A stretch of DNA of 64,000 nt from Accumulibacter sp. (GTDB lineage Bacteria; Pseudomonadota; Gammaproteobacteria; Burkholderiales; Rhodocyclaceae). Below the pieces are notes generated by a model. The model was not told where the DNA came from, did not search any database, and saw only the letters and a program-made list of their open reading frames with translations. The DNA lies in the NCBI RefSeq assembly GCF_036625195.1, contig NZ_JAZKUG010000001.1:3596001-3660000 (forward strand), given 5' to 3'. A program made the translations under genes and the position numbers. This document shows positions 17,006 through 25,397 of the stretch, piece after piece. Every line of letters begins with the position of its first letter. The first letter of the stretch is position 1.

Positions 17006-17506
17006 TCACACCTCGGGCAGCTTCATCGCCATGACCTTGTCGGCCTGGGCGCGGCGAAAATCGGCGAGGCGCTGCGCCAGCATCGCGTCGCCGGTGGCCA
17101 GCATGGCGACGGCGAAGAGCGCGGCGTTGGCCGCGCCGGCCTCGCCGATGGCGAAGGTGGCGACCGGGATGCCCTTCGGCATCTGCACGATCGAGAGCAG
17201 CGAGTCCTGCCCGGACAGGGCCTTCGACTGCACCGGCACGCCGAGCACGGGAAGCGTCGTCTTCGCCGCCAGCATGCCGGGCAGGTGGGCGGCGCCGCCG
17301 GCGCCGGCGATGATCGCCCGCAGGCCGCGCGCTGCCGCTGCGCCGGCATACTCGAAAAGCAGATCCGGTGTGCGGTGCGCCGAGACGACGCGCGCCTCGA
17401 ACGGCACGCCGAACTCCTTGAGGACGACGGCAGCCGCCTGCATCGTCGGCCAGTCGGAATCGGAACCCATGACGACGCCGACCAGCGGCGCGCGAGCGGA
17501 AGACAT
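17006..17506 (-). CDS. purE: N5-carboxyaminoimidazole ribonucleotide mutase
   Basis: 166 residues. It moves the carboxylate of N5-CAIR to give CAIR. Class I PurE motifs VGVVMGSDSDWPTM and the catalytic-His loop VSAHRTPDLL are clear, as is the glycine-rich IIAGAGGAAHLPGM. The start codon overlaps the folD stop by 1 bp, indicating translational coupling, and purK follows at once. Confidence 0.96.
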   Translation of the reverse strand: MSSARAPLVGVVMGSDSDWPTMQAAAVVLKEFGVPFEARVVSAHRTPDLLFEYAGAAAARGLRAIIAGAGGAAHLPGMLAAKTTLPVLGVPVQSKALSGQDSLLSIVQMPKGIPVATFAIGEAGAANAALFAVAMLATGDAMLAQRLADFRRAQADKVMAMKLPEV

Positions 17507-18357
17507 CAGCCGGCCTCCCGTTCGGCCGCCTCGAGGGTGTTGGCGAGCAGCATCGTGATGGTCATCGGTCCGACGCCGCCCGGCACCGGGGTGATCGCCG
17601 CGGCAACCTCGCTGACGCCGGCGAAATCGACGTCGCCGCAGAGCTTGCCATCGGGCAGGCGGTTGATGCCGACATCGATCACCACCGCGCCCGGCTTGAC
17701 CATGTCGGCGGTGACGAAGCGGGCCTTGCCAAGCGCGGCGACGAGGATGTCGGCGCGGCGGGTGTGGAAGGCGAGGTCACGCGTCTGCGAGTGGCAGACG
17801 GTGACCGTGGCGCTGGCCTGCAGCAACAGCATCGCCATCGGTTTGCCGACGATGTTCGAGCGGCCGAGGACCACCGCCTCCTTGCCGCGCAGGTCGATGC
17901 CGGCTTCGGCGAAGAACTTCATGACGCCGTAGGGGGTGCACGGGATGAAGCGTGGATGACCCTGCATCAACGCGCCGACGTTCTCGGCGTGGAAGCCATC
18001 GACGTCCTTGGCGGGTGCGATCGCCTTCAGTACGGCGTCGCTGTCGAAGTGCTTCGGCAACGGCAACTGCACCAGGATCCCGTGGATCGCCGGGTCGGCG
18101 TTGAGTTCGGCGAGCCGGTCGAAGACCACCTGCGGGTCGACGTCCGGCGGGTAGCTGATCTTCTCCGAGTGGAAGCCGGCCTGGGCGCAGGCGTTGACCT
18201 TGTTGCGCACGTAGACCTGCGACGCCGGGTCTTCGCCGACGAGGATCACCGCCAGCCCGGGGCGGGTGCCGCGCGCCGCCAGCGCTTCGGCGCGGGTCTT
18301 GAAATCGGCGCGCAGGCTTTGCGCCAGCGCGTTGCCGTCGAGGATTCTTGCGGTCAC
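17506..18357 (-). CDS. folD: Methylenetetrahydrofolate dehydrogenase / cyclohydrolase
   Basis: 283 residues from GTG 18357, preceded by GGAAGA. The bifunctional enzyme interconverts 5,10-methylene-, methenyl- and 10-formyl-THF, the one-carbon donor for purine synthesis. Characteristic segments are VGEDPASQVYVRNK with the catalytic lysine, the folate-binding QLPLPKHFD, the NADP loop VVLGRSNIVGKPMA and the C-terminal PVPGGVGPMTITML. Heading purE-purK fits its supply role. Confidence 0.96.
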   Translation of the reverse strand: MTARILDGNALAQSLRADFKTRAEALAARGTRPGLAVILVGEDPASQVYVRNKVNACAQAGFHSEKISYPPDVDPQVVFDRLAELNADPAIHGILVQLPLPKHFDSDAVLKAIAPAKDVDGFHAENVGALMQGHPRFIPCTPYGVMKFFAEAGIDLRGKEAVVLGRSNIVGKPMAMLLLQASATVTVCHSQTRDLAFHTRRADILVAALGKARFVTADMVKPGAVVIDVGINRLPDGKLCGDVDFAGVSEVAAAITPVPGGVGPMTITMLLANTLEAAEREAG

Positions 18358-18429
18358 GTGGATTCTTCCGATGAGGCCGGGAAACGGGGGCGGGGGAGCG
18401 GTGCAGGAAGGTTGCGATTCTAGCGCAGA

Positions 18430-19065
18430 TCAGGCGGCATCAGGCGCGGCGCGCAACGCATCGGCGGCAGCCGCGCGGCCGGCGGCGAAGGCGCGCCGGT
18501 TCATCTCGACGATCTCCGGCTTCTTGTGCGCGAAGCGCTGCAGGACGCACTGCTCGAGCACTTCGGCGGGGAAGGGCAGGTGATCGGCGATGGCGCCGAG
18601 CATGACCGTATTGCCGAGCCGGATCTCACCGAGTTCGAGGGCAATCGCCGAAGCGTCGAAGGACACCACATGCGTGCCGGCGGCGCGCACTTCGGCCACC
18701 GGGTCGTCCGGGTAGTCGTAGAGGCCGAGTTCGACGATCGGCGGCACGAGACGGCCGGTGTTCATCAGCACCAGGCCGTCGGGCCGCAGCATGTGCCGCC
18801 AGCGCATCGCCTCTGCGGCTTCGAAGCCGAGCAGCAAGTCGGCCGTGCCGGGACTGATCTGCGGCGACAGCACCTTCTGGCCGAAGCGCAGGTGCGAGGA
18901 GACGACGCCGCCGCGTTGTGCCATGCCGGCGACCTCGGTCTTCTTGGCGTCATGGCCAAGGGCGATCGCCGCCTCGGCGAGGATCTCGGTGGCGGTCATG
19001 ACGCCCTGGCCGCCGGTGCCGACGACGAGGATGTTGGTGGTGTCGTACTTGCATCTGCTGGTCAT
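18430..19065 (-). CDS. iorB: Indolepyruvate ferredoxin oxidoreductase, beta subunit
   Basis: 211 residues from ATG 19065, defined by the family-typical N-terminus NILVVGTGGQGVMTATEIL. It is the gamma-type domain of 2-oxoacid:ferredoxin oxidoreductases (PF01558), with VAGMAQRGGVVSSHLRFG around residue 50. With IorA it oxidatively decarboxylates aryl pyruvates to aryl-acetyl-CoA with ferredoxin as acceptor. The gene is 76 bp downstream of iorA and 72 bp upstream of folD on the same strand. Confidence 0.9.
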   Translation of the reverse strand: MTSRCKYDTTNILVVGTGGQGVMTATEILAEAAIALGHDAKKTEVAGMAQRGGVVSSHLRFGQKVLSPQISPGTADLLLGFEAAEAMRWRHMLRPDGLVLMNTGRLVPPIVELGLYDYPDDPVAEVRAAGTHVVSFDASAIALELGEIRLGNTVMLGAIADHLPFPAEVLEQCVLQRFAHKKPEIVEMNRRAFAAGRAAAADALRAAPDAA

Positions 19066-19141
19066 CGGCTTCGGAAGCTCTCGGCATGGGCGGGCAGGCG
19101 GCGGCTGGCGGCAACGCTGGCCGCTGCCGTCGCCTGCGTCG

Positions 19142-21046
19142 CTAGGCGTTGTGGACGGGTGCGGGATTCTTGCGGACGACCTTGATCGGCATCGACAGCG
19201 TGTCGACGTGAACGATCGCATCCGGCGCGCAGGGCTTCAGGCAGAGGCCGCAGCCGGTGCAGGCGGCGCTCTCGATGCGCACGAAGGCGAGGTCGACCTC
19301 GCGGCCGCTGGCTTTCGTCACGCGGTCGCGGCGCGTGACGTGGATCGCCGGACAGCCGACGTCGATGCAGTTGCCGCAGCCGGTGCAGCGCTCGTCGATC
19401 ACCATGTACGGTTTCAGTGCATGGTAGTCCTTGATCAGGACGCATGGCTGGCTGGTGATGATCACCGAGGGTTCGGGGATCTTCGTCTCCTCGCGCAGGG
19501 TCTTCAGCAGGACCGGCAGTTCATAGGCGTTGACCAGGTGGACCCGCTCGTCGCGGACGCCGAGCGCCTTGACGAGGCGGACGAAATCGACCCGTGGCGC
19601 TTCGTTGCCATGGATGTCGCGACCGCTGCCGGGGTTGTCCTGGCCGCCGGTCATGCCGACGGCGCGGTTGTCGAGCAGCAGGACGGTGACGTTGCCCTGG
19701 TTGTAGACGATGTCGAGCAGGCCCTGCATGCCCATGTGCAGGAACGTCGAATCGCCGATGACGGCGACGATCTTGCGCTCCCTTTCGTTGTCGCCGCGCC
19801 CCTTGTCGAGACCGAGTGCCATGCCCATCGAGGCGCCCATCGAGATGCAGGCGTCGAGGGCATTCCAGGGTTGCCCGAAGCCGAGCGTGTAGCAGCCGAT
19901 GTCGCCCGAGATGGTGACGTTGCGCAGCTGCGACAGCGTGTAGTAGACCCCGAGGTGCGGGCAGGCGACGCACATCGTCGGTGGCCGCGGAAAGACTTCC
20001 ATCGGCGCCGCCGCGCTGTCCTCCGGCACCGGTTCGCCGAGCAGGCGGGCGATCGCCGGTCGCAGCACCTGCGGCGACAACTCACCCGACAGCGGCAGGA
20101 TCCGCTTGCCGGTGACGTCGATTCCCTGCGCCAGGAGTTCGCTTTCGACCAGCGGCTCGACTTCCTCGACGACGACCACGCGCTCGCATTCGGCGGCGAA
20201 ACGGCGCAGGCTGTCGAAAGGCAGCGGGAAGGACAGGCCGAGCTTGAACACCGGCGCATCGGGGAAGCTCTCGCGCACGTGCATGTAGGCCGGTCCGGAG
20301 GTGACGAAGCCGACCCGCCGGTCGCTGCCAGGCTCGGCGAAGTTCAGCGGTGACACCTCGGCTTCGGCGCGCAGCCGGCGCTCGCGCTCGAACATCAGTG
20401 GCAGCCGGCGACCGGCGGCGCTCGGAACCATCACCCAGCGACCGACGTCCTTGCGGAAGCCGGCGGCGCTGTGGGCGTTGCGCTCGCCGGTCGTGACGAC
20501 ACCCTTGACGTGGCAGATGCGGGTCGTCATGCGCAGGATCACGGGTACCTCGAAACGCTCTGAGAGCCCAAAGGCGGCGAGCGTCAGGTCGTGCGCTTCC
20601 TGCGAGTCGGCCGGTTCGAGCACCGGCACATGCGCGAAGCGGCCCCAGTAGCGCGAGTCCTGCTCGTTCTGCGACGACGAGAGGCCGACGTCGTCGGCGA
20701 CGGCGATCACCAGGCCGCCGTTGACGCCGGTCAGGGTCATCGTCATCAGCGCGTCGGAAGCGACGTTGAGGCCGACATGCTTCATCGCGCAGAAGCTGCG
20801 CGATCCCGCCATGGCGGCACCGAAAGCGACCTCGAGCGAGACCTTCTCATTCACCGACCACTCGGAGTACAGATCCGGATAGCCGGCCAGGCACTCGAGG
20901 ATCTCGGTCGATGGCGTTCCGGGGTAAGCCGCCGCGACGCGCGTCCCGGCTTCCCAGACGGCGCGCGCGACCGCCTCGTTGCCCGACATCAGGAGCCTGC
21001 TGCCGGCCGCCGCCGGCGGCGTCGACATCACTGCGTGTGCGCTCAT
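19142..21046 (-). CDS. iorA: Indolepyruvate ferredoxin oxidoreductase, alpha subunit
   Basis: 634 residues from ATG 21046, preceded by GGGAGAGG. The N-terminal half is the pyrimidine-binding/transferase part of the thiamine-diphosphate fold (AAYPGTPSTEI, AMKHVGLNVASD). The central part holds the ThDP-binding domain (GDIGCYTLG and GDSTFLHMGMQG). The C-terminal ~70 residues are a double 4Fe-4S ferredoxin domain with CTGCGNCIDVGCP and CTGCGLCLKPCAP. It oxidises indole-, phenyl- and hydroxyphenyl-pyruvate from amino acids, passing electrons to ferredoxin. It is divergent from aceE across a 312-bp region. Confidence 0.93.
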   Translation of the reverse strand: MSAHAVMSTPPAAAGSRLLMSGNEAVARAVWEAGTRVAAAYPGTPSTEILECLAGYPDLYSEWSVNEKVSLEVAFGAAMAGSRSFCAMKHVGLNVASDALMTMTLTGVNGGLVIAVADDVGLSSSQNEQDSRYWGRFAHVPVLEPADSQEAHDLTLAAFGLSERFEVPVILRMTTRICHVKGVVTTGERNAHSAAGFRKDVGRWVMVPSAAGRRLPLMFERERRLRAEAEVSPLNFAEPGSDRRVGFVTSGPAYMHVRESFPDAPVFKLGLSFPLPFDSLRRFAAECERVVVVEEVEPLVESELLAQGIDVTGKRILPLSGELSPQVLRPAIARLLGEPVPEDSAAAPMEVFPRPPTMCVACPHLGVYYTLSQLRNVTISGDIGCYTLGFGQPWNALDACISMGASMGMALGLDKGRGDNERERKIVAVIGDSTFLHMGMQGLLDIVYNQGNVTVLLLDNRAVGMTGGQDNPGSGRDIHGNEAPRVDFVRLVKALGVRDERVHLVNAYELPVLLKTLREETKIPEPSVIITSQPCVLIKDYHALKPYMVIDERCTGCGNCIDVGCPAIHVTRRDRVTKASGREVDLAFVRIESAACTGCGLCLKPCAPDAIVHVDTLSMPIKVVRKNPAPVHNA

Positions 21047-21358
21047 TGCCTCTCCCGTTGATAAGGGTTTCCTGCGACAAAAGCAGAACCTTAGCCGCCG
21101 CCGGCACCGGCGCGGTTGACGCAGGTCAACTTCTGCCGGTCCGTGTGGTCAACGCAAGTGTCAGGCGGCAGCACTGCCGTTGCAGCGCAGCGTGCGGCAT
21201 TGCACAATGCAAAAGGACGTTTTACAATCCGGGATGCACTGATTGTTGCGCTGCGGTACCACGCGGTAACCCAAGGTATTACATTTGCAGGTGGCGTCGT
21301 TTCGGCGTGCAGGCAAGCATCATTCATCCCACGATTCCGTAGACCAGGAGACACATTC
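21047..21358. promoter_or_regulatory. Divergent iorA/aceE control region
   Basis: Plus-strand candidate promoter: TTGCAC (21200-21205), 17-bp spacer, TACAAT (21223-21228), about 130 bp upstream of aceE. A small palindrome TTGACgcaGGTCAA lies at about 21117-21130, nearer iorA, and could be an operator. The aceE ribosome-binding site AGGAG sits about 10 bp before ATG 21359. No riboswitch is seen. Confidence 0.45.
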
Positions 21359-24052
21359 ATGTCAGCTCTGCCCGACAACGCGCTGTCGGTCGCCGCCGGC
21401 GACGCCGACCCGCAGGAAACCCAGGAGTGGCAAGACGCGCTGCAGGGCGTCATCGACCAGGAGGGGCCCGAGCGGGCCCACTTCCTGATCCAGGGGCTGA
21501 TCGCCCAGGCGCGCCAGGAGGGGATCGACATTCCCTACAGCGCGACCACCGAATACGTGAACACGATTCCGGTCGACCGGCAGCCGAAGTACCCGGGCAA
21601 TGCCGACATGGAGATCCGCATCCACAATTACATCCGCTGGAACTCGATGGCGATGGTGGTCCGCGCCAACCGGCACAGCAACGTCGGTGGCCACATCGCC
21701 TCCTTCGCTTCGGCGGCGGCGCTGTACGACGTCGGCTTCTCGTGGTTCTGGCACGCGCCCTCGGAGACGCATGGCGGCGACCTGATCTTCTTCCAGGGTC
21801 ATTCGGTTCCCGGCGTCTATGCGCGCGCGCACCTGCTCGGACGGCTGACCGACGAGCAGATGGACTGCTTCCGGCAGGAAGTCGACGGCAAGGGCGTCTC
21901 GTCTTATCCGCACCCGTGGCTGATGCCGGGCTTCTGGCAGTTCCCGACGGTGTCGATGGGCCTCGGGCCGATCCAGGCGATCTATCAGGCACGCTTCATG
22001 AAGTATCTCGACAGTCGCGGCTTCATCGAGGCCGGCGACCGCAAGGTCTGGGCCTTCCTCGGCGACGGCGAGACCGATGAGGTCGAATCGCTCGGCGCCA
22101 TCGGCATGGCGGCGCGCGAGCGGCTCGACAACCTGATCTTCGTCATCAACTGCAACCTGCAGCGGCTCGACGGGCCGGTACGCGGCAACGGCAAGATCAT
22201 CCAGGAACTCGAAGGCACCTTCCGCGGTGCCGGCTGGAACGTCATCAAGCTGATCTGGGGAACCAATTGGGACGCGCTCTTCCTGCGCGACAAGAAGGGC
22301 GTTCTGAAGCAGCGCATGATGGAGATCGTCGACGGCGAGTACCAGACCTTCAAGGCGAAGGACGGTGCCTACGTCCGCGAGCACTTCTTCAACACGCCGG
22401 AGCTGAAGGAACTCGTCGCCGACTGGACCGACGACCAGGTGTGGGCGCTGAACCGCGGCGGCCACGACATCTTCAAGATCTACAGTGCCTACAAAGCGGC
22501 CGTCGAGCACAAGGGTCAGCCGACGCTGGTCCTCGCCAAGACGATCAAGGGTTACGGCATGGGCCAGGCGGGCGAGGGCATGAACATCTCGCACCAGCAG
22601 AAGAAGCTCGATTTCGAGGCGATCAAGCGTTTCCGTGACCGCTTCAGCCTGCCGGTTGCCGACGAACAGCTCTACGAACTGCCGTACCTCAAGTTTGCCG
22701 AGGGCTCGGCCGAACTCAGCTACATGCGGCAGCGCCGCATGGATCTCGGCGGTTACCTGCCGAAGCGGCGTGGCGCCGCGGCACCACTCGAAATTCCGGA
22801 TCTCGCTGCCTTCGACGCTCTGCTCAAGGCTTCCGGCGAAGGGCGCGAGGTGTCGACGACGATGGCCATCGTCCGCCTGCTCAACATCCTGCTCAAGGAC
22901 AGGAAGGTGGGTCGGCACGTCGTCCCGATCGTTCCCGACGAGTCACGCACCTTCGGCATGGAGGGCCTCTTCCGCCAGGTCGGCATCTGGAACCAGGAAG
23001 GGCAGAAGTACGTCCCCGAAGACCACGACCAGCTGATGTTCTACAAGGAGTCGAAGGACGGCCAGGTGCTGCAGGAGGGAATCAACGAGGCCGGCGCGAT
23101 GAGCGACTGGATCGCCGCCGCGACGTCGTACTCGGTACATGGCGTGCAGATGATCCCGTTCTACATCTGCTACTCGATGTTCGGCCTGCAGCGCACGATG
23201 GACCTCTGCTGGGCGGCCGCCGACCAGCGCGCGCGCGGTTTCCTGATCGGCGGGACCGCCGGTCGCACGACACTCAACGGCGAAGGCCTGCAGCACGAGG
23301 ACGGCCACTCGCTGGTGCTCTCCAGCCTGATCCCGAACTGCCTCAGCTACGATCCGACCTTTTCCTTCGAGATTGCCGTCATCATGCGTGAGGGCCTGCG
23401 GCGGATGTACCAGGAGCAGCAGGACATCTTCTACTACATCACGGTGATGAACGAGAACTACGAGCATCCCGAGATGCCCACCGGTGCCGAGGCTGACATC
23501 ATCAAGGGCATGTACCTGCTGCGTCGCGGCCAGTCTTCGGACACCCGTCCGGTGACGCCGCGCGTGCAGCTGCTCGGCTCGGGAACGATCTTCCGCGAGG
23601 TCATCGCCGCCGCCGAGTTGCTGAAGAACGACTGGGGGATCGATGCCGACCTCTGGGGCTGCCCGAGCTTCACCGAGCTGGCACGCGACGGGCTTGACGT
23701 GCAGCGCTGGAACATGCTCAACCCGCTGGCGAAACCGCGTGTCTCGCACGTCGAGCGCTGCCTCGGCGACACCCGCGGGCCGATCGTCGCTGCCACCGAC
23801 TACGTCCGCATGTTCGCCGAGCAGATCCGTCCCTTCCTCAACCGTCGCTACGTGACGCTGGGTACCGATGGCTTTGGCCGCTCCGACACGCGCGAGAAGC
23901 TGCGCCATTTCTTCGAGGTCGATCGGCGCTGGGTCACCGTGGCGGCACTCAAGGCGCTGGCCGACGAGGGCACGATCGAGCGCGAGAAGGTCGCGCATGC
24001 GATCGCCCGCTACGGCATCGACGTCAACAAACCCAACCCGACGACGGTCTGA
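21359..24052 (+). CDS. aceE: Pyruvate dehydrogenase E1 component, homodimeric type
   Basis: 897 residues from ATG 21359. It decarboxylates pyruvate with thiamine diphosphate and acetylates the E2 lipoyl group. The homodimeric AceE type is shown by length and by the ThDP motif GDGETDE (235-241) ending at NCNLQ (264-268), with HSNVGGHIASFASAA and the C-terminal FGRSDTREKLRHFFEVD. It is first in aceE-aceF-lpdA, followed after 11 bp by aceF. It is probably expressed from the promoter at 21200-21228. Confidence 0.97.
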   Translation: MSALPDNALSVAAGDADPQETQEWQDALQGVIDQEGPERAHFLIQGLIAQARQEGIDIPYSATTEYVNTIPVDRQPKYPGNADMEIRIHNYIRWNSMAMVVRANRHSNVGGHIASFASAAALYDVGFSWFWHAPSETHGGDLIFFQGHSVPGVYARAHLLGRLTDEQMDCFRQEVDGKGVSSYPHPWLMPGFWQFPTVSMGLGPIQAIYQARFMKYLDSRGFIEAGDRKVWAFLGDGETDEVESLGAIGMAARERLDNLIFVINCNLQRLDGPVRGNGKIIQELEGTFRGAGWNVIKLIWGTNWDALFLRDKKGVLKQRMMEIVDGEYQTFKAKDGAYVREHFFNTPELKELVADWTDDQVWALNRGGHDIFKIYSAYKAAVEHKGQPTLVLAKTIKGYGMGQAGEGMNISHQQKKLDFEAIKRFRDRFSLPVADEQLYELPYLKFAEGSAELSYMRQRRMDLGGYLPKRRGAAAPLEIPDLAAFDALLKASGEGREVSTTMAIVRLLNILLKDRKVGRHVVPIVPDESRTFGMEGLFRQVGIWNQEGQKYVPEDHDQLMFYKESKDGQVLQEGINEAGAMSDWIAAATSYSVHGVQMIPFYICYSMFGLQRTMDLCWAAADQRARGFLIGGTAGRTTLNGEGLQHEDGHSLVLSSLIPNCLSYDPTFSFEIAVIMREGLRRMYQEQQDIFYYITVMNENYEHPEMPTGAEADIIKGMYLLRRGQSSDTRPVTPRVQLLGSGTIFREVIAAAELLKNDWGIDADLWGCPSFTELARDGLDVQRWNMLNPLAKPRVSHVERCLGDTRGPIVAATDYVRMFAEQIRPFLNRRYVTLGTDGFGRSDTREKLRHFFEVDRRWVTVAALKALADEGTIEREKVAHAIARYGIDVNKPNPTTV

Positions 24053-24063
24053 GGGAGCGAGCG

Positions 24064-25383
24064 ATGAGTCAACTGATCGAAGTAAGAGTCCCCGACATCG
24101 GCGACTACCATGACGTGCCGGTGATCGACCTCTGCGTCATCGTCGGCGACGTCGTCAAGGTCGATGATGCGCTGGTGACGCTGGAGTCGGACAAGGCGAC
24201 GATGGACGTTCCCTCGCCGGCAGCGGGCGTCGTGCGCGAGATTCGCGTCGCGCTCGGCGAGAAGGTATCGGAGGGGGTGGTGGTGGTCGTGCTCGAGGCG
24301 GCCGAAGTCGCTGCGGCGACAGCCGTCGCTGCGGCAGCCCCGCCTGTTCCGGCAGCCCTGCCTGTTCCGGCAGCCCTGCCTGTTCCGGCAGCTCCGCCGG
24401 TTGCGGTTGCGCCGGCAGCGGTTGCCGCGACGGCCGTACCCACCGCGCCACCGCTTGCCGGCCTTGCCCTCGGCTCGCGCACGCACGCCAGCCCCTCGGT
24501 GCGCCTGCTGGCGCGCGAGTTGGGCGTCGACCTGAGCAAGGTGACGCCCAGCGGTCCGAAGTCGCGCATCCTCAAGGAGGACGTCACTGCCTATGTCAAG
24601 GGCGTCCTGACGGCACCGACGCCGGCAGCCGCGGCGTCGCTCGGCGGCGGCCTCGATCTGCTGCCGTGGCCGAAAGTCGACTTTGCCAAGTTCGGTCCGG
24701 TCGATGTCAGCCCGTTGTCGCGCATCAAGAAGATCTCGGCGCAGAACCTGGCGCGCAACTGGGTGATGATCCCGGCGGTGACCTACCACGAGGATGCCGA
24801 CATCACCGACCTCGAAGCCTTCCGCGTCGCCGTCAACCGCGAGAACGAGAAGTCGGGACTGAAGATCACCATGCTCGCCTTCCTGATCAAGGCCTGCGCG
24901 GTCGCGCTGAAGAAGTTCCCCGAGTTCAACAGCTCGCTCGACGGCGACAATCTCATCCTCAAGCGCTACTGTCACATCGCTTTCGCCGCCGATACGCCGA
25001 ATGGTCTCGTCGTGCCGGTGATCCGCAATGCCGACCAGAAGTCCGTCGCCGAACTCGCCAGCGAAAGCGGCGAGCTGGCGAAGAAGGCGCGCGACGGCAA
25101 GCTCACCCCGGGCGAGATGTCCGGCGCCTGCTTCACCATATCGAGCCTCGGCGGTATCGGCGGGACGCTTTTCTCGCCGATCGTCAACGCCCCCGAGGTG
25201 GCGATCCTCGGCGTCAACAAGTCGGTCATGAAGCCGGTGTGGAACGGCCGCGAGTTCGCTCCGCGGCTGATCCTGCCGCTGTCGCTCACTGCCGACCACC
25301 GCGTCATCGATGGCGCCGCGGCGACGCGCTTCAACGTCCATCTCGCCCTGTTGCTCGCCGACATGCGGCGCGTGCTGCTCTGA
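24064..25383 (+). CDS. aceF: Pyruvate dehydrogenase E2, dihydrolipoyl acetyltransferase
   Basis: 439 residues. It transfers the acetyl group from lipoate to CoA and forms the complex core. One lipoyl domain (1-80) carries the lipoylated Lys44 in ESDKATMDVP. An Ala/Pro/Val-rich swinging linker (about 82-140) is followed by the E1/E3-binding domain (about 143-176). The catalytic domain ends with the active-site motif DHRVIDG (411-417). The single lipoyl domain contrasts with the three of E. coli; a second lipoyl domain sits on the E3 encoded next. Confidence 0.96.
   Translation: MSQLIEVRVPDIGDYHDVPVIDLCVIVGDVVKVDDALVTLESDKATMDVPSPAAGVVREIRVALGEKVSEGVVVVVLEAAEVAAATAVAAAAPPVPAALPVPAALPVPAAPPVAVAPAAVAATAVPTAPPLAGLALGSRTHASPSVRLLARELGVDLSKVTPSGPKSRILKEDVTAYVKGVLTAPTPAAAASLGGGLDLLPWPKVDFAKFGPVDVSPLSRIKKISAQNLARNWVMIPAVTYHEDADITDLEAFRVAVNRENEKSGLKITMLAFLIKACAVALKKFPEFNSSLDGDNLILKRYCHIAFAADTPNGLVVPVIRNADQKSVAELASESGELAKKARDGKLTPGEMSGACFTISSLGGIGGTLFSPIVNAPEVAILGVNKSVMKPVWNGREFAPRLILPLSLTADHRVIDGAAATRFNVHLALLLADMRRVLL
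24343..24396 (+). repeat. Three tandem 18-bp repeats in the aceF linker
   Basis: The unit CCTGTTCCGGCAGCCCTG occurs twice exactly and a third time with two changes. It encodes PVPAAL/PVPAAP in the flexible linker between the lipoyl and binding domains. Copy number may vary between strains. Confidence 0.85.
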
Positions 25384-25397
25384 CCGGGGACAAGACG

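Noticed and set aside
24343..24396. 18-bp repeats as a regulatory iteron
   Set aside because: They lie in frame inside the aceF linker and encode the expected Ala/Pro-rich segment.
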